Assembly (NCBI RefSeq): GCF_000757885.1 | Contig: NZ_JQCR01000002.1 | Span: forward strand, 1,674,001 to 1,738,000 | DNA from: Paenibacillus wynnii | GTDB lineage: Bacteria > Bacillota > Bacilli > Paenibacillales > Paenibacillaceae | Direction of reading: 5' to 3' | DNA length: 64,000 nt | Shown: piece after piece, positions 41,755 to 51,767 of the stretch | Layout: the number at the start of each line of letters is the position of its first letter | How positions within the stretch are numbered: the stretch's first letter is position 1 | Program-made: the position numbers and the translations under genes | The notes under the pieces: model-generated | Told to the model about the DNA's origin: nothing | Databases searched by the model: none | What the model saw: only the letters and a program-made list of their open reading frames with translations

Positions 41755-43374
41755 ATGATGAAAACAACGCCTACCTATGCCATAGATGATGCTCAGTGGA
41801 GTATCCTCATTCAAAATGCCGCTTATTATTTCGACGATTTGACGCTTAAACGCGGATTTCAATATTATAAACAGGGCCGTGTCCTTCAGTTCTCCATGAT
41901 CAATCCTCCTGAAATGGAGGCCGTTGTTGAGGGAAGAGAAGAATATGCGGTTGAAATCAACCTAGAGTCCTTCTCTCTTAACCGTTGCGACTGTCCGGTT
42001 CACGGACCCTGTAAACATATGGCTGCTGTACTGCTGAATTTCGCGGACTGGCAGAATCGTTCGGTTCCCGCATTAGTGAATGCCAAAGCCGCCCCAGCTG
42101 TGTTAATGGAAACCAGTACCCTGCGAAATAACCATAGCCCTCAGTCTAAGTTGCAAGAAGCAGCTCTTCATATTCCTTCCATGAAGGTTAGGGAGTGGCA
42201 TGAATGGTTCGAACGCTGCATTGCTCCTTTGTCACAGCAAGTCCGAAATCCGCAATTTGTAGAAGCAGCATTAGCCCTCATACTCAAAATAAAACCGCCG
42301 CTTAGCCCTGTCAAAGAGCAGCTGTTCAGACTGCACGCCCAGCTGTTTCTACTAGAAATGCTAATTAAGCCCGCTCGTAATCAAAGCCATTCCTTTGGCC
42401 ATTTCATCGGGTATTATACCCATCTCGCAGTGTCCGAGCTGCAGCAGGCCATTGAACACAGCTTTGACAGCACGCTTCCGTTGGATGAGGAGCCGGAGCA
42501 ATGGCACCGTGTAACAGATACCTTAGCCTACCTCCGTCAGGAAATGCTCACAGAAACTCGCGATCCATTCCATTTCTCAACCTACTATTATTTGCTCTGG
42601 AGCCATTGGATCATCCCGAATATGCAGGACACGTCTCTCTATTCAGAGGAACTCGATCAGCTTCAACAACTTGAAGAGAAGCTCGGTTCCTCCTTATCTC
42701 GTTATTCCTGGCTGCTGGCCCAAAGCTGGATTCACTTCCAACTATCTGAAGATCAAGAAGCCTTGACTTTGCTTAAATCTGCCGCCGAGCGACCCGATTT
42801 TCATCCCGAAGCGTTAATGCGCTTCCTCGCTCCTTTATCTGAAGCCGGGGAATGGTCCCGTTTAATGACGTGGCTTGTGCAAATTAGCAACCTGCTCAGC
42901 CACCGCCGATTCTATAAGCTGGATGAGTATTCTCTATATTGGGAGAAGGCTGTTCAGGAGCTTCCGGAGGCACAGCCGCTGATGTGGACTTCACTGGTCG
43001 CGATGCTTCCTGCTTCCCGTGACATCTATGATGAGAAGCTGCTAGCGTATGGAAAATGGCAGGAATGGATGGATTACCAGCTATCCGCAGGGCGTGAGCC
43101 TGCGAACTTCCGCGTCACGAAGCTGCAGCCGCTGGAGAAGAATGCACCTGAAATTCTGCTGCCCTTTTACCATCAGGCGGTCGAACGATATGTACTCGAG
43201 AAAAACCGCGGCAGCTATAAAGCGGCGGTCAAATTGCTGAAACGTCTGCAAAAATTATATAAAAAAATGAAGCAGGAAGAACGCTGGGAATCCTTCCTCA
43301 GCGCATTCACCGTTCGTCACAGCCGGCTTCGCGCGCTGCAGGAGGAGCTTCGGAAAGGAAAGCTTATACCATGA
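41755..43374 (+). CDS. SWIM zinc-finger protein
   Basis: A 539-residue protein whose N-terminal part holds a SWIM finger, with the ligands visible in CDCPVHGPCKHMAA (CxC...CxH, near residues 80-95). The rest is a long helical region without recognised motifs. The gene overlaps the SNF2 helicase gene by 4 bp, a common bacterial pairing, so it probably guides or supports that helicase on DNA. AGGAGAG precedes the ATG. Confidence 0.9.
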   Translation: MMKTTPTYAIDDAQWSILIQNAAYYFDDLTLKRGFQYYKQGRVLQFSMINPPEMEAVVEGREEYAVEINLESFSLNRCDCPVHGPCKHMAAVLLNFADWQNRSVPALVNAKAAPAVLMETSTLRNNHSPQSKLQEAALHIPSMKVREWHEWFERCIAPLSQQVRNPQFVEAALALILKIKPPLSPVKEQLFRLHAQLFLLEMLIKPARNQSHSFGHFIGYYTHLAVSELQQAIEHSFDSTLPLDEEPEQWHRVTDTLAYLRQEMLTETRDPFHFSTYYYLLWSHWIIPNMQDTSLYSEELDQLQQLEEKLGSSLSRYSWLLAQSWIHFQLSEDQEALTLLKSAAERPDFHPEALMRFLAPLSEAGEWSRLMTWLVQISNLLSHRRFYKLDEYSLYWEKAVQELPEAQPLMWTSLVAMLPASRDIYDEKLLAYGKWQEWMDYQLSAGREPANFRVTKLQPLEKNAPEILLPFYHQAVERYVLEKNRGSYKAAVKLLKRLQKLYKKMKQEERWESFLSAFTVRHSRLRALQEELRKGKLIP

Positions 43375-46343
43375 GTAAATATATACAAACCATTACCGTT
43401 CATGCGGCCTTAAGTCAGTATGGGGACGCTCTGATCTTCGGATCTACAGAAACAGATGATTACGTGCCGGGTCTTCTCCTTAAACAGCGGCTGTTTGCGT
43501 GGCATGAGGCTTCCTTCTACGGAACCGAATTGACCATTGAGCCTACGGATGGGACTCAACTCATTATTCTACCTGCCGAGCAGGTCATTCCCTTCTTCGC
43601 AGAACAGAAGCTGCTTACCCATATCGACTGGGCTTGGGAAGGTGAAGCCGCTCAGATGATAAGGCTGTCTCCTTTACTCGCCAGATGCCTGAGTGACAAG
43701 CATTATGTGCCTAGTCTTTCAGCCTTTCAACAGGGCAAGCTCCAATGGATTTGGGACGATAAAGCATTGATGGCTATGGCTGCTCCGGATGATATAGAGT
43801 TGGATGTTCTCCGGGAAAGTGCGGAGAATTCCGCCTTCCTTGAAGGACTGCAGGCAGCATTCTCGGCGGCCGTAACTCAGCTGTATTATGGAACCCCGCA
43901 GGAAGCGGGCGATTTGCGGAGAGAATTCCCGCGGTTGTTCGACATGGACCGTACCGCCGCAATGGGAATGGATGCAAGCGACTGGCTTATGGCGGTCGGA
44001 TGGAAGGCGGATACAGCGCCATTCCGACCCGCCCTGCAGCTGCTCGAACCGGATGAAGAGGAAACTGAATGGCGGCTTAATCTTGTTCTGCAGGACAAGC
44101 TGGATGAATCGGCGCTCGTTCCCGTACGTCTTGATGACGACGGTGAAGCCTCTGGCTTATGGCCGGCAGAGTGGACGCCGCATGTGCTGGACCGATCTTC
44201 CGGTTGGCTGACACGTTTAAGAGCAGCGCTGCCGGAGGAACGCTTCTCCGGCGGCAGCGATGTGCTCGGACATCCGCTGGATAGTGAAACGGCGTGGCAT
44301 TTCTTGACGCTCGACAGCCGGCGTCTGCTGGATGCAGGCTGGCAGGTTCTGCTGCCTGCTTGGTGGGAAACCGCCAGCCGGAAGAAACCCCGGCTGCGCG
44401 CCAAGGTGAGTGCAGAATCGGGAAGCCGCGGGAACCAATCTCTGTTCGGGTTGGATTCGATTATCGACTTCGATTGGCGTGTGGCTATTGGCGATGCTGA
44501 GCTGACCGAAGCAGAGTTTAATGATCTGGTTGCTCGCAATGAACGAATCGTTCGATTCCGGGGGCAATGGATTACACTGGACCCAGCCCTACTTGCCCAG
44601 ATTCGCAGAGCTATGGACGGCATGGATAAGAGTCAGGGTCTGTCTTTCCAAGATGTGTTGCAGCTTCATCTGCTTGGTAGCAGCGAGGGTGACGGTAACG
44701 GCGACCCTTCAAATGCGCCGGAGCAGGACCCCGCACGTCTCCGTCTTGAGGTAGAGCTGAACAGCCATCTCATCCAGCTGATTGCCCAGCTTGGGCAGCA
44801 GAAAGAATGGCCGGAGCTTGACGTACCCGCTGCTCTACAGGCAGAGCTTCGTACCTACCAGCATCAGGGCTTTGCCTGGCTCGCCTTTTTGCGCCGCTTT
44901 GGACTTGGGGCCTGCTTGGCTGATGATATGGGACTAGGCAAAACAGTACAGCTGATTGCCTATCTGCTGCATCTGAAGGAGAATACGGCTGATCATCAGT
45001 CCTCTTGGCCTTCTCTGATTATTTGTCCTACTTCTGTTCTGGGCAACTGGCAGAAGGAACTGACCCGGTTCGCCCCTTCATTAAATGTCATGCTTCATTA
45101 CGGAAGCAGACGTCTGGGCGGAGGGTACTTCCAAGGCGCGGCCGGACAAGCTGATGTGGTGCTAACCTCCTATGCGACAGCGGCACTGGATCAGGAGTTG
45201 CTGAAGGAATTCACTTGGGCAACGGTCTGCCTGGACGAGGCACAGAATATCAAGAATGCCCAGACCAAGCAATCCGCTGCCGTACGAAGCTTCCCGGCAC
45301 AGCACCGTATTGCGCTTACCGGAACACCCATCGAGAATCGGCTCTCTGAGCTGTGGTCGATCTATGATTTCATAACACCGGGCTACTTGGGCAGCGCGAA
45401 GGCTTTCCAAGACCGGTTCAGTAATGCCATTGAGAAGGAACGGGACGAAAGGCGCACAGCTGACCTGCAAAAGCTGGTCAAGCCGTTCATGCTCCGCCGT
45501 AAGAAAAAGGACCCAGATATCCAGCTGGATCTTCCCGATAAAAATGAGATGAAGACCTACGTTCATCTCACAGCAGAGCAGGGTGCTCTCTACGATCAGA
45601 CTGTGAACAGTCTACTAGAACGGATGCAAAAGCTGGAGGGAATTGAACGTAAGGGCGCTATTCTCGGAGCACTCACACAGCTCAAGCAGTTGTGCGACCA
45701 TCCAATGTTACTGAAGAAGGAGCCTTTGCCACCCCTCGATAGTGTTCTGGACACAGAGGCCTTGATTACCCGTTCCTCCAAGCTGGAACGGCTTATGGCC
45801 ATGGTGAAAGAGCTGCGAGAAGAAGGTGAGCGGTGCCTGATATTCACTCAATATATCGGCATGGGTCAAATGCTCCAGCGTGTCCTGCATCAGGAGCTTC
45901 AGGAGCCTGTGCTCTATCTGAACGGGAGCAGCTCCAAAACAGCCCGAGATCGGATGATCGAACAGTTTCAGTTCAATGCAGACCATTCTATCCAGGAATC
46001 AGAGCCTAGTGATCAGCCTAATGTATTTATCCTCTCCCTGAAAGCTGGGGGCGTTGGACTAAATCTAACGGCGGCGAACCACGTATTCCACTTCGACCGC
46101 TGGTGGAATCCGGCGGTTGAGAATCAGGCCACGGACCGGGCCTACCGAATGGGCCAGACCCGTGATGTTCAAGTACACAAATTCATTGCCCTCGGAACGC
46201 TTGAAGAACGGATTGACGAGATGCTGGAGAGCAAGCAGCAGCTCAGCGATAATGTGATATCCAGCTCCGAAGGCTGGATTACCGAGCTCTCCACCGAGGC
46301 GTTGAAGGATCTGTTCACCTTGCGTCGGGAATGGATGGATTAA
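43371..46343 (+). CDS. SNF2-family DNA-dependent ATPase/helicase
   Basis: A 990-residue Swi2/Snf2 protein. The first 430 residues are the SNF2-associated N-terminal domain. The two RecA-like domains show LADDMGLGKTVQLIAYLLHL (Walker A), ICPTSVLGNW, DEAQNIKN (Walker B), ALTGTPIENRLSELWSIYDF, FTQYIGMG, LSLKAGGVGLNLTAA and WWNPAVENQATDRAYRMGQT. It is translationally coupled to the SWIM gene. The role is likely in DNA repair or chromosome maintenance, which is inference. Confidence 0.95.
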   Translation: MSKYIQTITVHAALSQYGDALIFGSTETDDYVPGLLLKQRLFAWHEASFYGTELTIEPTDGTQLIILPAEQVIPFFAEQKLLTHIDWAWEGEAAQMIRLSPLLARCLSDKHYVPSLSAFQQGKLQWIWDDKALMAMAAPDDIELDVLRESAENSAFLEGLQAAFSAAVTQLYYGTPQEAGDLRREFPRLFDMDRTAAMGMDASDWLMAVGWKADTAPFRPALQLLEPDEEETEWRLNLVLQDKLDESALVPVRLDDDGEASGLWPAEWTPHVLDRSSGWLTRLRAALPEERFSGGSDVLGHPLDSETAWHFLTLDSRRLLDAGWQVLLPAWWETASRKKPRLRAKVSAESGSRGNQSLFGLDSIIDFDWRVAIGDAELTEAEFNDLVARNERIVRFRGQWITLDPALLAQIRRAMDGMDKSQGLSFQDVLQLHLLGSSEGDGNGDPSNAPEQDPARLRLEVELNSHLIQLIAQLGQQKEWPELDVPAALQAELRTYQHQGFAWLAFLRRFGLGACLADDMGLGKTVQLIAYLLHLKENTADHQSSWPSLIICPTSVLGNWQKELTRFAPSLNVMLHYGSRRLGGGYFQGAAGQADVVLTSYATAALDQELLKEFTWATVCLDEAQNIKNAQTKQSAAVRSFPAQHRIALTGTPIENRLSELWSIYDFITPGYLGSAKAFQDRFSNAIEKERDERRTADLQKLVKPFMLRRKKKDPDIQLDLPDKNEMKTYVHLTAEQGALYDQTVNSLLERMQKLEGIERKGAILGALTQLKQLCDHPMLLKKEPLPPLDSVLDTEALITRSSKLERLMAMVKELREEGERCLIFTQYIGMGQMLQRVLHQELQEPVLYLNGSSSKTARDRMIEQFQFNADHSIQESEPSDQPNVFILSLKAGGVGLNLTAANHVFHFDRWWNPAVENQATDRAYRMGQTRDVQVHKFIALGTLEERIDEMLESKQQLSDNVISSSEGWITELSTEALKDLFTLRREWMD

Positions 46344-46344
46344 A

Positions 46345-46389
46345 GCAGAAAAAAGAACATCCAGCAGGAGTGGATGTTCTTTTTTCTGC
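46345..46389. terminator. Bidirectional terminator between the helicase operon and the biosynthetic operon
   Basis: A perfect 18-bp stem (46345-46362 with 46372-46389) contains A6/T6 tracts that serve both strands. Confidence 0.9.
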
Positions 46390-46466
46390 CAACTTCGCAT
46401 TCTAATATATGTAAAAATAATAAACACCTGAATCCGTGAAAGCTAAAGTTAGATCTTAACATCCTT

Positions 46467-46700
46467 TTAACCCCTAACTCTATTTAACATCCCTACGATC
46501 TTCCCGATCGTATCGAACTCTCCTAACTGCAGAAAAGCATCGTCAAAAGTAACGCTGAATTCCTCCTCGACCTGGACAAGCAAATCGATAAAGTTGAGGG
46601 AATCCAGCCCCAGGTTGGTAAGTAGCTCCTCATTGCCGATTTCCCTTTCCACCGTCAACATCCTCTTTAATATACCGGCAATAATATCCCTATTGGACAT
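46467..46700 (-). CDS. Free-standing acyl/peptidyl carrier protein 1
   Basis: A 77-residue carrier protein. The phosphopantetheine site is LGLDSLNFIDLL with Ser34; acidic helix II (VQVEEEFSVTF) follows as in ACPs. It is the last gene of the 16-kb minus-strand operon and overlaps the preceding BtrH-like gene by 11 bp. It probably carries an aminoacyl or acyl intermediate. Fatty-acid synthesis genes are absent, so it is not the housekeeping ACP. Confidence 0.92.
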   Translation of the reverse strand: MSNRDIIAGILKRMLTVEREIGNEELLTNLGLDSLNFIDLLVQVEEEFSVTFDDAFLQLGEFDTIGKIVGMLNRVRG

Positions 46701-47841
46701 GATATTCCCCCTCTCCCTTGTCCAATCCGGTCAATCCAAGGCCTGACAAATACTCAATCATCTCTTCATGGAAGTCTTCTTCCAGATACATCGTTTCCTT
46801 CATCCGCCTCATAATCGTGTCCCAGAACAGAGAATCCACCCTTTTCCGCTTTACATTTATGGCGACAGAGTTCTGCATGGCGTCCCACTCCCCGGCTATC
46901 GTAAGGTAACGGTTCAGGAAGAAACGGTCATCCCGGCCCATCAAATGAACGTAGTCTTTCAAGATTTCCAGATAGTACTGCCGGTTCCGTCTGAAATTGA
47001 ATACATGCTGAGTGAAGGATTTTCCGTAATCCTGCACCTCCCGCCATCCGCTATCTAGCAACCCATAAAGCTTACCGTCAGCGGCCCGGCCGAAGAAATG
47101 CATGCATCTCTCCGACTCGATGCAGGCTCCCTTCAAATATTCAGAAGAAATTGTTAGCAGCGTCTTCCCGAATAACTCCAGTGCGGACTCCATGGAATGC
47201 CGTTTCCTGACAGTGATTTCCTCGGTACCGTAGACTAGGCATTTCTCGATATCGAGCTTGTCCGCAAGCTGGGGGATGCAGCGGTTACCAAGCCAGAAGG
47301 CATGAAATATTTCCAACGAAATCGAGTCTTTGTAGCGGTTCGGTATAGGATCGTAAACATACAGCCGCTCCTGATCCATGCCGTACACCGAAAGCCAGTG
47401 GTTACCAACGACATATATTCCCGTATCCGTTCCATAACCGAAGTTCTTGATGTATCCCGGGTTTAAATAGTCCCTGTTGAAATAAGGTAAATAATAGGTC
47501 GCCCCACTGGTCAGAAACAGCCTTTGTTCCAGAATCGATGCACGTACAGCCTTCAACCCTTCCTGGAAGGTTGGAAACACGCTCCGCTCCCGGCTTATGC
47601 CGTAATACTCCTCCCAACGGCGATAACCTAACAATCTCAGCTGGGATAAGTCCACGAAAGCTTTCATCTCTTCCCCAAAAGGCACGGAGAATACGGGAAC
47701 TGCATTCAATTGCAAATTCATCAGTAGGCTGAGAAAGCTGACATTCCCGTGAGATTTTAATTTTTCATGGATTAAAGGAAAGCTGCAATTGATATAATTG
47801 GGTACATTCAGGTCCGGATTGAAAGCACTGATCGATATCAT
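46690..47841 (-). CDS. BtrH-like acyltransferase candidate (cysteine-peptidase fold)
   Basis: A 383-residue protein with the sparse pattern of the BtrH_N / cysteine-peptidase superfamily: Cys19 in NYINCSFPLIHEKL, His148 in VGNHWLSVYGMD and Asp164 in YVYDPIPN. In butirosin synthesis BtrH moves a gamma-glutamyl-acyl chain from an ACP to an aminoglycoside. It overlaps the carrier-protein gene after it (11 bp) and a second BtrH-like gene before it (4 bp). The transferase role is inference from motif and context; the C-terminal half is unassigned. Confidence 0.55.
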   Translation of the reverse strand: MISISAFNPDLNVPNYINCSFPLIHEKLKSHGNVSFLSLLMNLQLNAVPVFSVPFGEEMKAFVDLSQLRLLGYRRWEEYYGISRERSVFPTFQEGLKAVRASILEQRLFLTSGATYYLPYFNRDYLNPGYIKNFGYGTDTGIYVVGNHWLSVYGMDQERLYVYDPIPNRYKDSISLEIFHAFWLGNRCIPQLADKLDIEKCLVYGTEEITVRKRHSMESALELFGKTLLTISSEYLKGACIESERCMHFFGRAADGKLYGLLDSGWREVQDYGKSFTQHVFNFRRNRQYYLEILKDYVHLMGRDDRFFLNRYLTIAGEWDAMQNSVAINVKRKRVDSLFWDTIMRRMKETMYLEEDFHEEMIEYLSGLGLTGLDKGEGEYHVQ

Positions 47842-48821
47842 AGCGTCCTCGCTTCACCTAAAAATTGCTGCAGCGTGCGTCCAGAGGCCCTTAACCAAGA
47901 CGCCTCCTGATCCAAAATATGGTTGAGAACAGTTCGGATTCCGGCGCCATCCGCCACAGGTCTTCTCACAATTTTGACGCATTCCATCTGAAACCTCTGC
48001 CAATCCCTAACTAGCGGATCAACTGCTTCCATCGGTTCGCGGAACGGTTCATGCCCCGTTTGATCGTACAGCCACCGATAGAACTGCCTCAGCTTGAGCC
48101 ATCCGGCCTGAATGTGCAGGACGCATTCATTTACCTGTTGAATACTCGCCCTCAATCCATCCAGGATTTCCAACCTGACAAGAACCTGCAGTTCTTCTCC
48201 TCCGCGCTCCTGAACTTCCCGCAGCAGCTTTGCATGATCCTCCGCAATCTCATAAACCGTGCGCCCCACGGGATCCTTCGGCAACCGGGGAACATGGTAA
48301 TAACCTCTGCCAGTCTGCTGTCCTTGATGGGCCTTTAACAACACAGAACGGTCCACCCAAGCAGCCAATTGAAACGGAGCTTCTCCGAGCAGATACCGTT
48401 TTCCCTCCCCTTCAGCTTCCAGAATGACTACCCTAGTTCCAATGTGCTTGGTCAGATAATGGTTAGAATAATCCAATTCATAGCTGTCACAGGAAGTCAT
48501 CAACGGCAACCCGTGAAACCGGATCGCTCCTTCCAGCCCTTCCGGAAACCGTCCGGAATCTCCTTCTTCATTCGTTACCCCGCAAGCATTTGCAAGCCCC
48601 TTCCAGATATTCCCGCTCAGTTGGTCCAACTGAACCTCCCCGGCCTCCAAGCAACAGAATAAGAATGCTCCGGGGGACAAGAGCTGATAGCCAAAGGCAG
48701 GGCTGGGGTCACAACCGTTGCTCTCAAGCAGGGTGACGATTTGATGTTCCGGGCAATTCTTGATAAAAGCGTATTTTTTTGCGATGGCTATATCAAAATG
48801 CTTCACGAATTTCGGCACCAC
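47838..48821 (-). CDS. Second BtrH-like or unassigned biosynthetic protein
   Basis: A 327-residue protein. Its N-terminal half has KNCPEHQIVTLLESNG (Cys23, His26), FGYQLLSPGAFLF, then SYELDYSNHYLTKHIGTRVV and YLLGEAPFQ, which follow the outline of BtrH_N domains (DxYxLxYxxxYxxxH, strand, DP) but without the final Asp. It could be a degenerate or partner subunit of the preceding-type transferase. The GTG start has AGAAGGTG before it. It is coupled to both neighbours. Confidence 0.4.
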   Translation of the reverse strand: MVPKFVKHFDIAIAKKYAFIKNCPEHQIVTLLESNGCDPSPAFGYQLLSPGAFLFCCLEAGEVQLDQLSGNIWKGLANACGVTNEEGDSGRFPEGLEGAIRFHGLPLMTSCDSYELDYSNHYLTKHIGTRVVILEAEGEGKRYLLGEAPFQLAAWVDRSVLLKAHQGQQTGRGYYHVPRLPKDPVGRTVYEIAEDHAKLLREVQERGGEELQVLVRLEILDGLRASIQQVNECVLHIQAGWLKLRQFYRWLYDQTGHEPFREPMEAVDPLVRDWQRFQMECVKIVRRPVADGAGIRTVLNHILDQEASWLRASGRTLQQFLGEARTL

Positions 48822-48829
48822 CTTCTAGA

Positions 48830-49636
48830 TTAATTACCGGAGCTGGAATATCGCCTCACTCCAAAATTCCAGAACGCTAGGGAAAGCAGAAAGAAGCCCA
48901 CGCCTACAACCGGTGTCAAATAGCCCCATACGCTCACTTCCCCGATAAAAATTTGTGCCGGAAAGTAGCTGACAAAAGCGAATGGAAAGACAAAGGTCAG
49001 AATCACTTGCAGTACTTTCGGGTAAATGGGAATCGGATAAACGATAAAGCCCCTCATTTGATTGAACATCAGCATTTTAACCTCTCTCGATCTAACGGTC
49101 CAAAACGTGAAGGTGGACGGGATGATCAGCAGAGCAGCATGGATGAGGATCCCCCCTAAGATCGTCAACAGAAGTACAAGTCCATGGTAAAAACTGAGCT
49201 TCAAGTGAATGGCTGATGCGGAATAAACAAACAAGATGATACCTAGAGCACCATGTCCTAAGGATGCCATAATATCCGATTTGGCGGAAATCACTTGGAA
49301 CATGGTACCGAGGGGCTTCGTAAGGTACATGTCGAATTCCCCCCGGTGAACCAGACTTTCGAAGTCTCGGATTCCCGTAAATATCAACACGGACAAGCTA
49401 TAGGTCAGAAACACAAAGCTGTACATGAACAACAGTTGATGAATATCCCACCCTTTCACGCTGGAGAATTTCTGGAGCATGAGATATAGAGTAATGACGG
49501 TCACGCTCTCCCGAACGAGAACGGCGAAGGACAGCATCAGCGTATCTATCTTGTATTGCATCCTCGATTGAATTACCAATTTCATATACTGAAAATAGAG
49601 AAATACATACTCCCATAAGGATCGTTTCTTATCCAC
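48830..49636 (-). CDS. ABC-2 type exporter permease 2
   Basis: A 268-residue membrane protein with six hydrophobic segments, of the ABC-2 permease class often labelled DUF990 (LVHRGEFDMYLTKPLGTMFQ is the typical cytoplasmic segment after the second helix). With the next permease and ATPase it forms a heterodimeric exporter. The location in the biosynthetic operon suggests export of the product. The start is GTG. Confidence 0.85.
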   Translation of the reverse strand: MDKKRSLWEYVFLYFQYMKLVIQSRMQYKIDTLMLSFAVLVRESVTVITLYLMLQKFSSVKGWDIHQLLFMYSFVFLTYSLSVLIFTGIRDFESLVHRGEFDMYLTKPLGTMFQVISAKSDIMASLGHGALGIILFVYSASAIHLKLSFYHGLVLLLTILGGILIHAALLIIPSTFTFWTVRSREVKMLMFNQMRGFIVYPIPIYPKVLQVILTFVFPFAFVSYFPAQIFIGEVSVWGYLTPVVGVGFFLLSLAFWNFGVRRYSSSGN

Positions 49637-49645
49637 GATGCTTCC

Positions 49646-50434
49646 CTACCCCCCTTGAATGACCAAATGCTTCTGTGCCCTTTTCCACAGACATGCTCCC
49701 GCAAAGTAAAGCACCACAATCCAAACCGCCTGTTCAAGGAAGGTGTAAGCCATTCGCTTAGGAGTCATTTCATCTAAGTAAATGCTTATCGGAGTGAAAT
49801 AAATGCCTTTAAAAGGCAGCAGTTCAATCCATACCTTCAACGGTTTTGGCAAGAACCACAACGGAATGGTAGCACCCGACAAAAGCAGAATGACCGCATT
49901 TTTGATCGTAATTAAGCTCCAGGTAGAGTAAACCCAAAAGGCCATCAGCCAAAACAGATAGTTGGTCAGGAACATCAGCAGATAGCTCATGATGAGACTG
50001 AATAGAAACATACAGCCGTTGATGATATCGGCGGGTGGCTGAAAACGGAAAATCAAAGCCGATACTGCAACGGTGGGAAGTACTTTGGTAATAAACTGAA
50101 AGGCGGTTTCTCCAAAAATTACGGAAAACAAATAAAACGGAAAATAGATAGGTTTCAGTAAATCCGCGGCAATCTCTCCGGATTTCAGCTTGTTATCAAT
50201 GATGAACTCGTCCATGGAATACCAGCTTCTCAGTATGAAGGCCAAGATGGAATAGGTGACGGCTTGTTCCTTGGAAATGCCCAGCACCACACTCTGATCG
50301 CCATAGACGGCTGTCCAGATTGCCACTCCCGCAAAAATTACGAGAATCGAGTTGATCATTCCGAAGATATATTCAGCTTTGTAGGAGAAGCTTCTTCTGA
50401 AGGAGAGCAAGGCAAATTGATAGTAGGTCCTCAT
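49646..50434 (-). CDS. ABC-2 type exporter permease 1
   Basis: A 262-residue permease paralogous to the next one, with IIDNKLKSGEIAADLLKPIY as the equivalent cytoplasmic segment and six hydrophobic segments. The ATG overlaps the ATPase stop by 4 bp. It pairs with the second permease in an exporter for the pathway product (inferred). Confidence 0.86.
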   Translation of the reverse strand: MRTYYQFALLSFRRSFSYKAEYIFGMINSILVIFAGVAIWTAVYGDQSVVLGISKEQAVTYSILAFILRSWYSMDEFIIDNKLKSGEIAADLLKPIYFPFYLFSVIFGETAFQFITKVLPTVAVSALIFRFQPPADIINGCMFLFSLIMSYLLMFLTNYLFWLMAFWVYSTWSLITIKNAVILLLSGATIPLWFLPKPLKVWIELLPFKGIYFTPISIYLDEMTPKRMAYTFLEQAVWIVVLYFAGACLWKRAQKHLVIQGG

Positions 50435-51441
50435 GAACTCACCCTACTCTCCGGCAGCAGTTGCTTTCCTAAGTAAATGTCCTTAATAACCCCTTCAATA
50501 TCCGGTTCCTCAATTCTCACATCCAACACCTCATTCTCCTTCATCAAAAGAGCAATGATGTCCGAAGCAGAGATGCAGTCCTTTTGGAACTCGATTCCGT
50601 AGCGTAAACCATCCTGAAAAACGACATTTACAAAATCTAAGGAAGGTAGGTAGGGACGGCTCTTAAAATCAATGACCAGCCGTCTGGTTTTGCCAAGGGA
50701 ATCCAGAATCTGAGATAAGTCCCCGTCATACAATAGGGAGCCTTTATCGATGATGAGCACCCGATTACAGAGCCTTTCCACATCAGCCATATCATGGGTG
50801 GTCAGAACCACCGTCACTTTCTTCTCCCGCTGGATCTGCTGAAGGAGCTCGCGTATTCTGCCCTTGGCGATAATATCCAGCCCAATCGTCGGTTCGTCCA
50901 GAAACATAATGGCCGGATTATGCAGAAGCGCTGCAAAAATATCCCCTCTCATCCGCTGTCCCAAAGATAACTGCCTGACCGGCGTATTCATAAAATCTCC
51001 TACTTCCAGGAGCTCCGACAATTCTTTGACTCTGGTGTTGAAAACCTCTGCCGGAATCCGATACACATGCTTCAGCAACCCGATGGAATCCATCAGGGGC
51101 AAATCCCACCACAGTTGGGTTTTCTGCCCGAATACGACGCCGATATGAGCCGCGATTTCTTTCCGGTATTTTAAAGGGTTTTTCCCCAGGATGGTTATGT
51201 CTCCGGCAGTGGGCGCCAAAATACCGGCCATGATCTTGATCAACGTAGATTTACCCGCACCGTTTGGACCGATAAAACCCACGGTTTCCCCCTCTTCCAT
51301 CCGGAACGTAACATTCCTCAGGGCTTCCCTCTGGTGGTACTCCGGTTGAAACAGGGATTTCACCGTTGCGCTGAATCCATTGGTTTTCTTAGGTACTTTA
51401 AAGACCCGGCAGATCCCTTGTACGTTTACGATGTTATCCAC
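50431..51441 (-). CDS. ABC-2 type exporter ATPase
   Basis: A 336-residue ATPase of the DRI/NatA-like group. It shows GFIGPNGAGKSTLIKIMAGI (Walker A), the signature LSLGQRMRGD and IMFLDEPTIGLD (Walker B), then TTHDMADV (H-loop). A C-terminal extension of about 100 residues follows the ATPase core. It overlaps the carrier-protein gene upstream by 8 bp and the permease gene by 4 bp. It should power export of the product and may also give self-resistance. Confidence 0.92.
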   Translation of the reverse strand: MDNIVNVQGICRVFKVPKKTNGFSATVKSLFQPEYHQREALRNVTFRMEEGETVGFIGPNGAGKSTLIKIMAGILAPTAGDITILGKNPLKYRKEIAAHIGVVFGQKTQLWWDLPLMDSIGLLKHVYRIPAEVFNTRVKELSELLEVGDFMNTPVRQLSLGQRMRGDIFAALLHNPAIMFLDEPTIGLDIIAKGRIRELLQQIQREKKVTVVLTTHDMADVERLCNRVLIIDKGSLLYDGDLSQILDSLGKTRRLVIDFKSRPYLPSLDFVNVVFQDGLRYGIEFQKDCISASDIIALLMKENEVLDVRIEEPDIEGVIKDIYLGKQLLPESRVSS

Positions 51442-51712
51442 AGGATTTCTCCTCTACCAATGCCTCCAACAGCGGAATGATATCAACCAGCTTCTCGCTC
51501 TGTCTCAAGGAAACCAGAATGGAGTCCAAATTCATTTCCAGTTCCTCCTCAATTTCTACAATTAAACTGACGACTCCGAGGGAATCAAGCCCGGATCCGC
51601 GGCTTCCGATCTTCGCATCAAGACAGGGCAGTGCATCCGATTCCAGTTCCTGTAGAATTCGTTTGTAACAGTTTAGAACGACCTTTTCGATTCGGGTCTT
51701 CATTTCATTCAC
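51434..51712 (-). CDS. Free-standing carrier protein 2
   Basis: A 92-residue carrier protein with the pantetheine site GSGLDSLGVVSLIVEIEEEL (Ser44). It lies next to the amino acid:[carrier protein] ligase gene, 55 bp downstream of it, and is the best candidate for the ligase substrate. The start is GTG with AGGAG upstream. Two carrier proteins in one operon suggest separate loading and transfer steps. Confidence 0.88.
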   Translation of the reverse strand: MNEMKTRIEKVVLNCYKRILQELESDALPCLDAKIGSRGSGLDSLGVVSLIVEIEEELEMNLDSILVSLRQSEKLVDIIPLLEALVEEKSCG

Positions 51713-51767
51713 GTCATCACTTCTCCTATGTAAGGCAGGTTTTTGTATTGCCGCTTCACCCAGAATT

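Noticed and set aside
43886..44623. 245-codon open frame on the minus strand opposite the SNF2 helicase gene
   Set aside because: It is Ser/Arg/Pro-rich, has no family motif or ribosome site, and lies wholly antisense to a well-supported gene of higher coding quality.
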